Shown: positions 10,276 to 19,939, numbered from the stretch's first letter. The stretch is DNA of 64,000 bases from Sulfurospirillum sp. (GCA_014859685.1 JACUTU010000001.1:397416-461415); one strand, 5' to 3'. Notes: generated by a model from the letters alone, not told the origin. Numbers and translations are program-made.

Positions 10276-10347
10276 ATGAAAAAAATAGACTTCTGCTCTT
10301 TTTTGTGCTACTATATTTGGAAATTTTTAAGGCTTATGACAATATGA
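10276..10347 (+). CDS. Possible 23-codon leader ORF
   Basis: ATG at 10276 is preceded by AAGGA at a good distance and reads 23 codons (starting MKKIDFCSFLCYYIWKF, ending LMTI). It terminates in TGA that overlaps the ATG of the next gene as ATGA. This spacing suggests translational coupling. However, a plausible -10 box (10309-10314) lies inside it, which would exclude it from the transcript. Too short to recognise. Confidence 0.25.
   Translation: MKKIDFCSFLCYYIWKFLRLMTI
10306..10314 (+). promoter_or_regulatory. Extended -10 promoter for the PilZ-type gene
   Basis: TGCTACTAT, an extended -10 of the TGnTAnAAT type, preceded by a T-run, lies 30 bases before the ATG at 10344. There is no recognisable -35, as is usual in this group. 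Confidence 0.45.
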
Positions 10348-12230
10348 ACTTAGATATCGCTCAAAATATTACAGTTGGTTACTTTTTCTTCGATACTCCT
10401 CATTTTTCGGAACTTTTACGATTAAAAAAAACTTTTAAAAATTTTTTTACGATTGATTGCAATACGCTACCTCCAAAACTTCCAGTTTGTGATCTGCTTT
10501 TTTTAGAGATAGATACGCTTTTGAAAGAAAAAATCACAAAGCTCAATACTCTTGCTAAGCACTATGGTGCAAAAAATTTAACGCTCGTTAGCAAAGATTC
10601 TGACAATAGTTTTTTGCTGAAATTTGCTCTGCATTTTTCTATGCACAGACTACTTTCTTACGAACTTGATGCCATAGCTTTGGAAAAATATCTCTATGAA
10701 ATTTGCAAAAAACATATGACGCAGCAAGTGCAAGTCCAACAAAGTGAGATTTTTAAACAAATTAGTAATTTTATAGGCGTAATCACTCTAAGAGATCATG
10801 AGCTGATTTTTGCAAATGAAAAAGCGTTGCAGATATTTGTAGCAAAAGATATGAATGCTTTGAAAAATTCACTTAAAAATATTACGCCCATGAGCGTTTT
10901 GTGTGAAAAAAATCTAGATACACAAACCAATATCACGCTACAAGAGTGGGAATTTTATGCGTTCTTACATGTAATGCCAAATTTACGAGACAAGATCATC
11001 ACTATTACACCTTTGAAAAATGCTCCAAAAAATACAAAAGATGACAATATCCTCAATAGATTTCAATTTGTAGAATTACTCAAAGATATGCTACTGCAAA
11101 ATTATGCTCAAGAACAAAACATTTCACTGATATTTATCAATATAGCAAACTACCAAAAACTCATAAGCCAAGAATCACAAGCATTGCACCTCTATGATCT
11201 TTTGCAAAACTTCGTCCACAAAATCTCACAATACAAGCACGAAACACAAAAAATCATAGAATGGAATCCCAGTTTTTTCATTCTTACATGTGAGAATGAA
11301 AGTTTTGAAAGTTTGCAAAATGCACTTGATTCGTTACATCAAAAACTTATCTACAGTGATTTTAGTGAACAAGTGCATCCTGCCATTATCTCATCTTTGT
11401 TTCGAACAAAAAATGATAATATAAATGAGATTTTAACACAGATTGAAGCTATCAACGCTAGAGATTTTAATAGTGATACTTTTAAAAATGATCAATTTTT
11501 CGAGATAAATGATCTTAGTTTATATCTCAGTCCATCAGAACAGATCCATCATTATCTCAAAAGCTGTATTGCCAACAAAATTAACTTAAAACTGCTCAAC
11601 ATTTACAAAGGCTTGTGTATCAATACAAATACGCAAGTGATAAGGCAAAATGATGCTGGCTATTTTTTCTCTTTTGAGATGTTGCAAGGTTATTCTATGG
11701 AGCTTGAGAAAAAAAGTACCATTCAGTCTGCTGATTTACCACACGATATCAACGCGGATGTTTCTTATGTTGATTTTGAAAAATCGCTGGTATTTTTGAC
11801 TAATTTCACCTTTGCAAAAACGAGTGCAAACAACAGGCAGCATACAAGAGTGCAACCGAGTTTTCGAACACCTATCATGCTTAAATATGACAAATACTCT
11901 TATCAAGGCGAAATCGTTGATATGTCGATAACAGCAATCGCTGCAAACTTTTTTCAACAGATCAATGAAAAACTCTATTCACAAAAGGTTTCACTTGTTT
12001 TTAGGCTTGTAGACGCAACGCATGAGGATGGATTTGTACAGATGGCTATAAGTGCCAAACTCACATTTATAGGCGAATTTGACAAATCACTTAAGGTTGT
12101 ATTTTTACTTGATAAACTTGAAAAGCCTTATGATGCCTATATGCTTAAGTACATGTACACCAGACAAAAAGAGTTGATACTAGAATTAAAAAAACAAACA
12201 AAAATAAATGCTAATGCAAGAAAGAGATAG
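10344..12230 (+). CDS. Degenerate GGDEF and PilZ domain protein, probable c-di-GMP effector
   Basis: About 628 residues, soluble. The N-terminal ~130 residues are unfamiliar (possibly receiver-like). A PAS-like segment follows, then a GGDEF-fold region (starting FQFVELLKDMLLQNYAQ) in which the signature loop is WNPSFFILT in place of GGDEF, so cyclase activity is not expected. The C-terminal ~110 residues fit PilZ: RxxxR as RQHTR, then DMSITA in place of DxSxxG. The likely role is binding c-di-GMP and passing it to a partner. I chose ATG 10344 over an upstream GTG at 10305 because the protein similarity seems to begin there and AAGG precedes it. Domain calls are by eye. Confidence 0.65.
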   Translation: MNLDIAQNITVGYFFFDTPHFSELLRLKKTFKNFFTIDCNTLPPKLPVCDLLFLEIDTLLKEKITKLNTLAKHYGAKNLTLVSKDSDNSFLLKFALHFSMHRLLSYELDAIALEKYLYEICKKHMTQQVQVQQSEIFKQISNFIGVITLRDHELIFANEKALQIFVAKDMNALKNSLKNITPMSVLCEKNLDTQTNITLQEWEFYAFLHVMPNLRDKIITITPLKNAPKNTKDDNILNRFQFVELLKDMLLQNYAQEQNISLIFINIANYQKLISQESQALHLYDLLQNFVHKISQYKHETQKIIEWNPSFFILTCENESFESLQNALDSLHQKLIYSDFSEQVHPAIISSLFRTKNDNINEILTQIEAINARDFNSDTFKNDQFFEINDLSLYLSPSEQIHHYLKSCIANKINLKLLNIYKGLCINTNTQVIRQNDAGYFFSFEMLQGYSMELEKKSTIQSADLPHDINADVSYVDFEKSLVFLTNFTFAKTSANNRQHTRVQPSFRTPIMLKYDKYSYQGEIVDMSITAIAANFFQQINEKLYSQKVSLVFRLVDATHEDGFVQMAISAKLTFIGEFDKSLKVVFLLDKLEKPYDAYMLKYMYTRQKELILELKKQTKINANARKR

Positions 12231-12264
12231 TTTTACCCCTTGCATGTAAGCATAAGGGGTAAAA
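12231..12264. terminator. Bidirectional terminator between convergent genes
   Basis: TTTTACCCCTT (12231-12241) pairs with AAGGGGTAAAA (12254-12264). The loop contains GCATGTAAGC, a one-base variant of the window's recurrent palindrome. A/T runs on both sides make it usable from both strands, ending the PilZ-type gene and the dcu gene. Confidence 0.8.
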
Positions 12265-12270
12265 ACAATA

Positions 12271-13632
12271 TTATACTAAACCGTAGATTTTTGCTAAGAA
12301 AAATCCGACACTAGAAGCTACTCCAACGCCTATAAATCCTGGCAAGATAAAGCTATGATTGATAACAAATTTACCTATTTTTGTAGTACCAGAGCGGTCA
12401 AAACTGATGGCGGCAAGGTCGCTTGGATAAGTAGGCAGGATAAAATATCCATACGCAGCAGCTGCAAAAGCGGCGATAACTCCTGGAGGAACACCAACGC
12501 CAAGTGCTATAGGTACGATAGCAGCAAGTGCTGCACCCTGAGAATTGATAAGTTTTGAAACAAGCAATAAAACAACCGCATAAGCCCAAGGATAAGCTTT
12601 TACAACGCCTCCCATAACTTCTTTTACTTCACTTACATGTGAGTTAAACATAGTTGAAGTCATCCAAGCGATTCCAAAAACAGCAACAACCGCAGTCATA
12701 CCGGCTTTAAATACTTCATTGCTAACGATATCTTTTGTTTTAACATTGGCAACCACAAAGATAATAGCACCAGCTGCTAGCATAAACATTTGGATAACAT
12801 CAACCATAGAGAGGATTACATCTTTGCCTTTAATTTTAAAAACCGGTAGTAAAGATGGAAAAGCTCCAACAAGAGCTACTATTGCAATGGCTCCAAAAAA
12901 TATCCACATCGCATTCCATTGTGATTGGGGAAGTTTTTTATTAAGAAGTGTTGCACTTGATCCATAAACATATTGTTTTGTTTCAGGATCTTTGATATAT
13001 TCTTGAAACTCAGCATCTTTTTCCAAATCTTTTCCTCGAAACATACTCCAAATTCCCACAACAAGCACACCTGAAAGTCCAGCTGGAATCGTGATAGAAA
13101 GCAGTTGCACAAGACTCAATTCTTGTCCATTAATCATCAAATGTCCCGAGAGCATAGCAACTATGGAAACAACCGCCACTGAAACAGGAGACATAACGAT
13201 ACCCATTTGAGCCGCAATTGTACTTGCAGCCATCGCGCGTTCTGGCCGTACTCCTGTTTTGATGGAGATATCATAAATGATTGGAAGCATTGTATAAACA
13301 ACATGCCCAGTACCGCATAAAAATGTTAAAGTTACTGTAGAAAGTGGCGCTAAGATAGTGACATAACGAGGATGTTTTCTGAGAAGTTTTTCAGCGATTT
13401 GCAACATAACATCCAAACCGCCGCTCGCTTGAAGTGTGGCACCTGCTATGATAACCGAGAGCATAACAAGCATAACAGCAACAGGTGGCTTGCCTGGAGC
13501 TAAATTGAAACCAAAAACAAGGATGATAACACCTATCCCACCAAAAAGACCTAGCGCTATCCCGCCTTTTCTAGCACCGTAAAATAGTACCGCTAAGACA
13601 AGTAGCATCTGTATGTAAAACATAGCCGACAT
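12271..13632 (-). CDS. dcuA: Anaerobic C4-dicarboxylate transporter, DcuA/DcuB family
   Basis: Inner-membrane carrier of 453 residues with 10 or more hydrophobic segments, exchanging fumarate, aspartate or malate for succinate. Family patterns include [42 protein letters not shown] and a C-terminal [21 protein letters not shown] cannot separate DcuA from DcuB by eye, so the symbol is tentative. AAGGAG lies six bases before the ATG. It is divergent from a two-component system, which may control it. Confidence 0.88.
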   Translation of the reverse strand: MSAMFYIQMLLVLAVLFYGARKGGIALGLFGGIGVIILVFGFNLAPGKPPVAVMLVMLSVIIAGATLQASGGLDVMLQIAEKLLRKHPRYVTILAPLSTVTLTFLCGTGHVVYTMLPIIYDISIKTGVRPERAMAASTIAAQMGIVMSPVSVAVVSIVAMLSGHLMINGQELSLVQLLSITIPAGLSGVLVVGIWSMFRGKDLEKDAEFQEYIKDPETKQYVYGSSATLLNKKLPQSQWNAMWIFFGAIAIVALVGAFPSLLPVFKIKGKDVILSMVDVIQMFMLAAGAIIFVVANVKTKDIVSNEVFKAGMTAVVAVFGIAWMTSTMFNSHVSEVKEVMGGVVKAYPWAYAVVLLLVSKLINSQGAALAAIVPIALGVGVPPGVIAAFAAAAYGYFILPTYPSDLAAISFDRSGTTKIGKFVINHSFILPGFIGVGVASSVGFFLAKIYGLV

Positions 13633-13706
13633 AAAAACTCCTTTGCATTTCTAAAAATATTTGACGAAGTATAAGATTGTTAGAAGGATAAAAATGGGAC
13701 TTTTTT

Positions 13707-13715
13707 TGCTACAAT
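13707..13715 (+). promoter_or_regulatory. Extended -10 promoter for the sensor kinase operon
   Basis: TGCTACAAT after seven T residues, 22 bases before the ATG at 13738. The same element recurs before acnB. Confidence 0.65.
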
Positions 13716-13737
13716 ACCCGAAAAAAAACGAGTCATT

Positions 13738-15930
13738 ATGCGATTTATTGTGATATCTATCCTACTGCTCATACAACTTTTTGCTGATACTCCAAAAGAG
13801 ATTTTATTGTTACACTCTTACAATAAGGGTTTAAAATGGAGCGATGGAATCTCTGATGGAGTTTTAAGTGTGGTTAAAAATTACCCAGAGTATGAACTGA
13901 CCACTGAGTATATGGATAGCAAAAAAATAAACACACAAGCGTATTTTACATCACTACTTGATCTCTATCAAAAAAAATTTACAAATAGAAAATATGCAGC
14001 GATTATAACAGCAGACAACTACGCTTTTTCATTTGCACTCAAATACCACGATCTACTTTTTAAAGATACTCCCATCATTTTTTGTGGAATTGAAAATTTT
14101 GAAAATATAGAGATTCCGCAAGATAAACAGCAATTTGTAACGGGTGTTATAGAATATAAAGAGATCGATAAAAACCTCAAACTTATCAAAAAAATAGCAC
14201 CACATGTAAGCACGCTTTATATCTTATCAGATGATTCACTTTCTTCATTAGCTATCAAAAAACAGATTTTAGATGCTATAAAACCTTATCAAAAAGAGCT
14301 TGATATCATCTATGATAACAACATAAGCTTGAATGAACTTGAAAAAAAAGTAGCTGCTTTGCCGACAAAGAGCGCGGTACTTTTTACTAGTTTTTATAAA
14401 GACAAATACGCTAATTATGTACCCTATAATGCTTTGCGAAAACTTTTTAAAAATGCTCCTTATCCTATTTTTGCATTGAACAGCATCCACCTAGGCGAGG
14501 GGATTTTGGGCGGATATATGATAAGTCCGATTGAGCAAGGCTCGCTTGCTGCGCAAAAGGTGTTTCAAATTTTGCATGAGGAAAAAAAACCAAATCAGAT
14601 TGCGATCTCACAACCGCCTGCAACGGTATCATTTGATTTTGAAGTGATGCAAAAATTTTCAATTACACAAGACGATTTGCCATCTGAGGTCAATATTATC
14701 AACAAACCAGCTGATTTTTTTGAGCGAAATAGAAAAATTATCGATAGTGTTTTTGTACTTATGCCTCTGCTTATCGCACTCATCTTGGGACTTATCATAA
14801 ATATCTCCAAAAGAGTTTGCCTAGAAGTTCGCTTGATAGAGCAAAGCAAACTCGATAGCGTTTTGCTTAACAATATACAATCAGCCATATTTTGGAAAAG
14901 CAATAACGGATATCTACTAGGTTGCAACGATACGCTTTGCACGCTTTTAGAAAAAAATAAAGAGGAACTTCTAGGCAAGCAAATAAAGAAGATTTTACCT
15001 GAAATATGTGAAAAATGTGATAATGATAGTTTTGTGCAGGAGTTAGAAACAACACTTGTCAAAACTGCAAAAGAACCGATATATGCTATGATTCGCCAAA
15101 AGCAATATCTCAATAAAAACAATGAAATCGCGGGTGTCATCATCATTATCACTGATATAACAGAATATAAAAAATTACAAAATCAGCGAAAAAAAGAGGA
15201 ACAGTTTTTAATCCAAAGATCCAAACTCTCCGAAATCGGCGAAATGATCACTTCCATCGCTCACCAATGGAAATCCCCACTAGTTGAGATTTCCGCGATC
15301 GCACAAGAACTCTTTTATAAAAAGAAAAAAGGTGCGATGACACAAGATGTTGTAGGTACTTTTGTAGATGATATAATGGCTCAAGTTACTTACATGTCAA
15401 ATACTATCGATGATTTTAGAGCTTTTCTCAAACCTTCAACAAAAAAGACAATTTTTGATATACATAGTGCTGTTTTGCAAATTCTCAGTATCATCGAACA
15501 TAATCTCAAATATAACTACATCGAGGTAAACCTTATCTGCCATGATAATCACACTTTTGTCTATGGCTACCCAAATGAATTTAAACAATCTATTTTAAAC
15601 ATCATCAACAATGCAAAAGATAGCATTTTACAAAAAAAGAGTTTTGAACTTATCGAGGGAAAAATCGATCTTGAGATTACATGTGAGGATGATCTTGTGT
15701 GCATCACAATCAAAGACAATGGGATTGGAATCAAAAAAAAGCATTTAGAAAAAGTTTTTGAGCCATTTTATACCGAAAAAAAAGATGGTGATGGCTTTGG
15801 ATTGTATATGGCTCGCATGATTATTGAAGAGAAAATGCAGGGGAAAATTCAAGCAAAATTTATTGAAAATGGTGCTTGTTTTTCTATCTGTATGCCAAAA
15901 AAGGAACAGAATGAAGATTTTACTGCTTGA
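13738..15930 (+). CDS. Sensor histidine kinase with periplasmic ABC-substrate-binding-like domain
   Basis: A 730-residue membrane kinase. The signal segment is residues 1-16. A periplasmic domain (about 18-330) resembles ABC-type substrate-binding proteins (ILLLHSYNKGLKWSDG at its start). One TM helix lies at about 336-358, then a PAS region (NIQSAIFWKSNNGYLLGCND). The dimerisation/phosphoacceptor site is SIAHQWKSPL (His about 508) and the ATPase domain has IINNAKDSIL, DNGIGIKKKH and DGFGLYMAR. It overlaps the response-regulator gene by 20 bases and is divergent from the dcu transporter. I infer, without proof, that it senses a dicarboxylate or related small molecule. Confidence 0.9.
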   Translation: MRFIVISILLLIQLFADTPKEILLLHSYNKGLKWSDGISDGVLSVVKNYPEYELTTEYMDSKKINTQAYFTSLLDLYQKKFTNRKYAAIITADNYAFSFALKYHDLLFKDTPIIFCGIENFENIEIPQDKQQFVTGVIEYKEIDKNLKLIKKIAPHVSTLYILSDDSLSSLAIKKQILDAIKPYQKELDIIYDNNISLNELEKKVAALPTKSAVLFTSFYKDKYANYVPYNALRKLFKNAPYPIFALNSIHLGEGILGGYMISPIEQGSLAAQKVFQILHEEKKPNQIAISQPPATVSFDFEVMQKFSITQDDLPSEVNIINKPADFFERNRKIIDSVFVLMPLLIALILGLIINISKRVCLEVRLIEQSKLDSVLLNNIQSAIFWKSNNGYLLGCNDTLCTLLEKNKEELLGKQIKKILPEICEKCDNDSFVQELETTLVKTAKEPIYAMIRQKQYLNKNNEIAGVIIIITDITEYKKLQNQRKKEEQFLIQRSKLSEIGEMITSIAHQWKSPLVEISAIAQELFYKKKKGAMTQDVVGTFVDDIMAQVTYMSNTIDDFRAFLKPSTKKTIFDIHSAVLQILSIIEHNLKYNYIEVNLICHDNHTFVYGYPNEFKQSILNIINNAKDSILQKKSFELIEGKIDLEITCEDDLVCITIKDNGIGIKKKHLEKVFEPFYTEKKDGDGFGLYMARMIIEEKMQGKIQAKFIENGACFSICMPKKEQNEDFTA

Positions 15931-16558
15931 GGACAATGAACGACTGAGCGCACTCATGAAAGAGGCATTGGTGCAAAAAGGTTATCATGTGGATCATTTC
16001 AATGATGGCAAAAAAGCACTTGAAGTTATTGACAATGGTTATAACTGTTTTATTCTTGATATCAATGTTCCAGGAATCGATGGTTTGAGTTTTTTAGGAC
16101 AGGTGCGGATGATGGATACAAAAACGCCTGCCATTATCATCAGTGCCAATGTTGAACTTGAAAGCATACAAGATGCTTACAAAAAAGGTTGTGATGATTA
16201 TCTCAAAAAACCTTTTTACATGTATGAACTAGAAATGAAGTTAGAAAAAATATGCAAAATCCAAACATCATATATCATGTTTAAAGGCGGATATAGCTTT
16301 GATTTGATATATGAAAAACTCTATGATTGTGAAAAAAATGAGATAAAAATTGCCAAAAAAGAGATCTTGTTACTTGAGCTACTTTGTACAAATTTGCACA
16401 AAGTTGTGAGTTTTGAGATGATCGAACAACATGTTTGGGAGGGTGAACTTACGAGTATGGAAAACATCCGTGCGCTCATCAAAAGATTGCGTAAAAAACT
16501 GCCTGCTTGCACTATCGCATCGCAAGGTGGCGTAGGATATGAGTTACAAATAGTATGA
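15911..16558 (+). CDS. OmpR-type response regulator
   Basis: A 215-residue regulator. The receiver has acidic LLLEDNE, phospho-acceptor Asp at about residue 50 in FILDINVPG, ISAN for the Ser/Thr switch and LKKPF for the lysine. A C-terminal winged-helix domain ends in RLRKKLPACTIASQGGVGYEL. I place the start at ATG 15911 with AGGAA upstream; a longer frame exists but adds 29 non-homologous residues. Partner of the kinase it overlaps. The target is probably the divergent dcu gene (inference). Confidence 0.92.
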   Translation: MKILLLEDNERLSALMKEALVQKGYHVDHFNDGKKALEVIDNGYNCFILDINVPGIDGLSFLGQVRMMDTKTPAIIISANVELESIQDAYKKGCDDYLKKPFYMYELEMKLEKICKIQTSYIMFKGGYSFDLIYEKLYDCEKNEIKIAKKEILLLELLCTNLHKVVSFEMIEQHVWEGELTSMENIRALIKRLRKKLPACTIASQGGVGYELQIV

Positions 16559-16603
16559 TATACATTATTTTTTAAAAAAATTAAATGACATAGAGTGTAA
16601 AAT

Positions 16604-16873
16604 ATGGAAAAATTTCAATTTACTTTAGAATATACAGATAACAAAAAAAACTATAATGTCAAAGATTTTTTTACAAAAGATGGGCATTTACCTTTTGATA
16701 CACACTCAAAAGAGGAAACACTTATCATGATGCAAGAGATTGCTGCTAGCTTGCAAATCAATGATGCGTATGGTTTGAGTAGATTAGAGCTTATGCTTCG
16801 TTATGAATTGCCATTTTTTACAACAAATAGAATTCTTGTGAAAAATTGGGTTATGGGAAATTTTATCTATTAA
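16604..16873 (+). CDS. Small conserved-looking protein of unknown function
   Basis: An 89-residue protein, acidic to neutral, without signal or membrane segment: it starts MEKFQFTLEYTDNKKNYN and ends NWVMGNFIY. It sits 45 bases after the response regulator and 15 bases before sixA, so it is probably cotranscribed with one of them. Codon use looks like its neighbours. I do not recognise the family. Confidence 0.6.
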   Translation: MEKFQFTLEYTDNKKNYNVKDFFTKDGHLPFDTHSKEETLIMMQEIAASLQINDAYGLSRLELMLRYELPFFTTNRILVKNWVMGNFIY

Positions 16874-16888
16874 GAGGTATCATTTCGT

Positions 16889-17401
16889 ATGAGCAAAAAT
16901 ACAAAAAAAATCTATCTCATCCGACATGCAAAATCAAGCCAAAAAGAGTTAGATCTCGATGATTTTGATAGACCTTTAAATAAACGGGGAAAAAGAGATG
17001 TGGTATTTATGGCTAAACGCTTAAAACATTTTGGTATAAAACCAGATCTCATCATCTCAAGCCCAGCATTGCGAGCAACAACAACCGCCCAAGAGATAGC
17101 TAAAATTATCAAATACAAAGAAGAAGACATCGTGTATGAGCTTGCGTTATATGCGAGTAATTATGAAAAATATCGCTATCTTATAGATTCGATAGATCCT
17201 GCATGTAAGAGTGTTTTTATCATCGCTCACAACCCTGAGATGACAGAAGTTGGAGAGCGACTTAGTGGGGCAATTCTCACAGATATACCCAGTTGTGCTA
17301 TCGTTTGCATCGAATTTTTGGTTGATTCTTTTACTGATATCAAAGAGGAGAGTGGCAAAGTACTCTTTTTTGATTATCCTAAAAAACATAAAATTGACTA
17401 A
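16889..17401 (+). CDS. sixA: SixA-like phosphohistidine phosphatase
   Basis: Histidine-phosphatase-superfamily protein of 170 residues. It has the catalytic YLIRHAKSS motif at residues 8-16, ISSPALRATTTAQEIA near 55 and the second histidine in IIAHNPEMTEV near 110. SixA removes phosphate from phosphohistidine in phosphotransfer proteins, but the small-molecule substrate cannot be excluded here. It begins 15 bases after the unknown gene and is followed by a transporter after three bases. Confidence 0.85.
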   Translation: MSKNTKKIYLIRHAKSSQKELDLDDFDRPLNKRGKRDVVFMAKRLKHFGIKPDLIISSPALRATTTAQEIAKIIKYKEEDIVYELALYASNYEKYRYLIDSIDPACKSVFIIAHNPEMTEVGERLSGAILTDIPSCAIVCIEFLVDSFTDIKEESGKVLFFDYPKKHKID

Positions 17402-17404
17402 TTT

Positions 17405-18991
17405 ATGATCCAAAGCGAAGTATTTTATCTTTTTTGCATTATCAGTATTGGATATATCTTTGGTAACATAAAGATCAAAGGTTTCTCGCTTGATATCACA
17501 GCTATGCTTATCGTTGCCCTTGTTGCTGGGCATTTTGGTATGGTTATCTCTGACAATTTTAAATTTTTTGGACTTGCTATTTTTATCTATGCAGTTGGTT
17601 TGCAATCTGGCCCAGGTTTTTTTGAAAATATTAAAAAAGATGGCGTACGACTCAACATACTAGCGGCAATTCTTTTAAGTAGTATATTTTTCATTATTGT
17701 TGCCATTGGTTTGTATTTTAAGATGCCTATAAGTGTTATTGAAGGGATATTTACAGGTTCTCTTACAAGTGTTCCTTCTCTAGCAGCAGCGCTTGAGGTA
17801 AAAAATGACCCTATTATCTCAGTTATTTTTGGGCTTGTATATCCTTTTGGTATCCTTGCCACAGTTTTATATATACGACTTTTGCCGTTCATTTTTCGCG
17901 TAGATTTAGCACAGGAGCTTGAGCGATATGAGTTGGCACAAAGAGAAAAATATCCCGATATTTTGACTAAAAATTATATGATTACCAATGATAATTTTTC
18001 TAAAAATGCTACGACAAAACAACAAATTGAAAGTATGAGTGGTACCATTATCCAAAGAATTGAAGCCCAAAAAGAAGAGAGTTGTCTCATCGAAGAAAAC
18101 CCGATTTTGCATCACAATGATGTAGTTCGTGCTTGTGGAACTTTGGAAAATCTCAAAAAATTAGAGCTTATTTTGGGTAAAGAGATGCAAGAAACACACG
18201 AATTTCATGATGATATGAAAGTTTTTCGATTGCTTGTTTCTTCAAAAGAGATCGTAGGCAAAAAGATAGCAAGCTTAGGAGAACTCAAATCTATGCGGGC
18301 TGTGATCACAAAAGTAAGGAGAGCCGGCATCGATATAACAGCACATCCGAGTTTGACTTTGCGACTTGGTGATAAACTCTATGTAGTTGCGCCAAGTGAA
18401 TACAGCCAAAGAGTTACAAAAATAATCGGCGATGATCTTTTAAAATACCCAGCAGCAGATTTTCTGCCGATCTCACTTGGCATTATGTTAGGTATCATAG
18501 TGGGTAGCATTCCTATAGCTTTACCTTTTATTGGAAGTATCAAACTCAGTTTTGTTGGTGGCATCTTGCTTGTTGCACTTATTCTTGGTAGAAGAGGGCG
18601 TATCGGACCTATTGTGACACAACTTTCGCCACACTCCACTTCTATGCTCAAAACGCTTGGTCAGTTGATATTTGTAGCAACACTTGGCACAAATGCTGGT
18701 AAATATCTAGTAGAAGCAATCAGCGCCAATGGTTTTATACCAGTGTATATCGCTATCTTTGCACTCATTTTTGTACTTACATGTATGGCGTTACTGTGTC
18801 GATTTGTTTTCAAAATGAACTTTCTCAATATATTAGGTTTACTCTCAGGCTCGATGACATCAACGCCAACCTTAAGCATGGCAAATAGTATCTCAAAATC
18901 AGATTATCCCTCTATCTCATACGCTGCTGTATATCCTTTATCGCTCGTACTTGCAATACTTTTTTCACAATTAGGTTTGAAGTTATGGTAA
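17405..18991 (+). CDS. AspT/YidE/YbjL-family transporter with TrkA-C domains
   Basis: A 528-residue membrane protein built as two homologous membrane halves (about 1-165 and 350-528) around a soluble centre with two TrkA-C-like segments, for example DDMKVFRLLVSSKEIVGKKI and RAGIDITAHPSLTLRLGDKLYV (quoted in parts). Each half carries a GSLTSVPSLAAALE / GSMTSTPTLSMA repeat, the hallmark of the AspT-YidE-YbjL duplication. AspT is an aspartate-alanine exchanger, but the substrate here is unknown. The stop codon overlaps the -10 box of the next gene. Confidence 0.85.
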   Translation: MIQSEVFYLFCIISIGYIFGNIKIKGFSLDITAMLIVALVAGHFGMVISDNFKFFGLAIFIYAVGLQSGPGFFENIKKDGVRLNILAAILLSSIFFIIVAIGLYFKMPISVIEGIFTGSLTSVPSLAAALEVKNDPIISVIFGLVYPFGILATVLYIRLLPFIFRVDLAQELERYELAQREKYPDILTKNYMITNDNFSKNATTKQQIESMSGTIIQRIEAQKEESCLIEENPILHHNDVVRACGTLENLKKLELILGKEMQETHEFHDDMKVFRLLVSSKEIVGKKIASLGELKSMRAVITKVRRAGIDITAHPSLTLRLGDKLYVVAPSEYSQRVTKIIGDDLLKYPAADFLPISLGIMLGIIVGSIPIALPFIGSIKLSFVGGILLVALILGRRGRIGPIVTQLSPHSTSMLKTLGQLIFVATLGTNAGKYLVEAISANGFIPVYIAIFALIFVLTCMALLCRFVFKMNFLNILGLLSGSMTSTPTLSMANSISKSDYPSISYAAVYPLSLVLAILFSQLGLKLW

Positions 18992-18994
18992 AAT
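18987..18994 (+). promoter_or_regulatory. Extended -10 promoter for the dehydrogenase gene
   Basis: TGGTAAAAT overlaps the TGG-TAA end of the preceding transporter gene, about 30 bases before the ATG at 19023, which has AAGGAG upstream. Confidence 0.5.
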
Positions 18995-19022
18995 CTTTTT
19001 TAACAAAAAAAAGGAGTCAAAT

Positions 19023-19877
19023 ATGGCAATTGGATTTATAGGACTTGGAAATTTAGGTAGTGCTATAGCCAAAAGGCTTGAATGTATGAGTGAAGAAGTA
19101 AAAGTTTGGAATAGAACAGCACAAAAAGCAAGAGACAAGGGATTTAGCACTGTTTTGGACACGCCAAAAGAGTTAATCGAAGCTTGCAATGTAGTTTTTA
19201 TGTGTCTTTTTGATTCAAATGGCGTACGAAGCGTTTTGACGCAAGAAAATGGACTCTTGAGTGCAAATCTTGAGGGTAAAACGATCATAGATTTAACGAC
19301 AAATCATTTCAAAGATGTGCTTGATTTTCATACATTGGTGCAAGAAAAAGGAGGATCTTACCTTGAATCTCCTGTATTTGGCAGTGTTGTGCCTGCAAGT
19401 AAGGGCGAAGTCACTATCGTGGTTTCTGGGGAACAAAGCGTGTATCTTACATGTAAGCCTCTTTTAGAAAAATTTGGTGCAAATATATTCTTTTTGCCAA
19501 CTCCGTCTACAGCCTCAAAAATGAAACTCATCAACAATCTCTGTCTCGGTTCATTTATGGCAACTATCGCTGAGTGTGCTGCACTTGGTGAAGCTTGTGC
19601 TATTGAGAAAAAAGATCTTTTAGAAATTTTAGGAATGGGTGGCGGAAAGTCACTTGTACTTGCTGCTAAAGCACAAAAACTTATCGATGAGGATTTTTCA
19701 CCACACTTTAGCAACGCAGCCATCAACAAAGACTTGCACTGCTTGCAAGATTTAGCTTATAGCCTCAATCGACCTTTATACACTGCAAGTCTTACAAAAG
19801 AGCTTTTTGCAAAAATGAAAATGCTTGGCAAGGGTGAAGAGGATTTTAGTTCTATCTACCAGCTTTTCAAAGCTTAA
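19023..19877 (+). CDS. Beta-hydroxyacid dehydrogenase family oxidoreductase
   Basis: A 284-residue NAD(P)-dependent enzyme of the 3-hydroxyisobutyrate dehydrogenase / glyoxylate-succinic semialdehyde reductase family. The nucleotide fold is GFIGLGNLGSAIAKRL at the N-terminus. The substrate loop is ESPVFGSVVPASKGEVTIVVSG (read in parts; SPVxGS then GxLxIxxG). The catalytic lysine is in KMKLINNL near residue 170. By itself the sequence does not decide the substrate. It ends at a shared terminator with xerH. Confidence 0.85.
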   Translation: MAIGFIGLGNLGSAIAKRLECMSEEVKVWNRTAQKARDKGFSTVLDTPKELIEACNVVFMCLFDSNGVRSVLTQENGLLSANLEGKTIIDLTTNHFKDVLDFHTLVQEKGGSYLESPVFGSVVPASKGEVTIVVSGEQSVYLTCKPLLEKFGANIFFLPTPSTASKMKLINNLCLGSFMATIAECAALGEACAIEKKDLLEILGMGGGKSLVLAAKAQKLIDEDFSPHFSNAAINKDLHCLQDLAYSLNRPLYTASLTKELFAKMKMLGKGEEDFSSIYQLFKA

Positions 19878-19899
19878 AAAAGAGAAATTTTTTCTTCTT

Positions 19900-19936
19900 T
19901 AGTGATGATTATAATTTTTATGTCATCACTACTTGT
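19900..19936. terminator. Bidirectional terminator, dehydrogenase gene / xerH
   Basis: TAGTGATGA (19900-19908) pairs with TCATCACTA (19923-19931) around a 14-base AT-rich loop, followed by a T-run (CTTGTTTTTT). It lies between two convergent genes. Confidence 0.65.
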
Positions 19937-19939
19937 TTT

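Noticed and set aside
19900-19931. Possible dif site next to xerH
   Set aside because: The inverted repeat has 9-base arms with a 14-base spacer and lies between convergent genes before a T-run, so it is a terminator.
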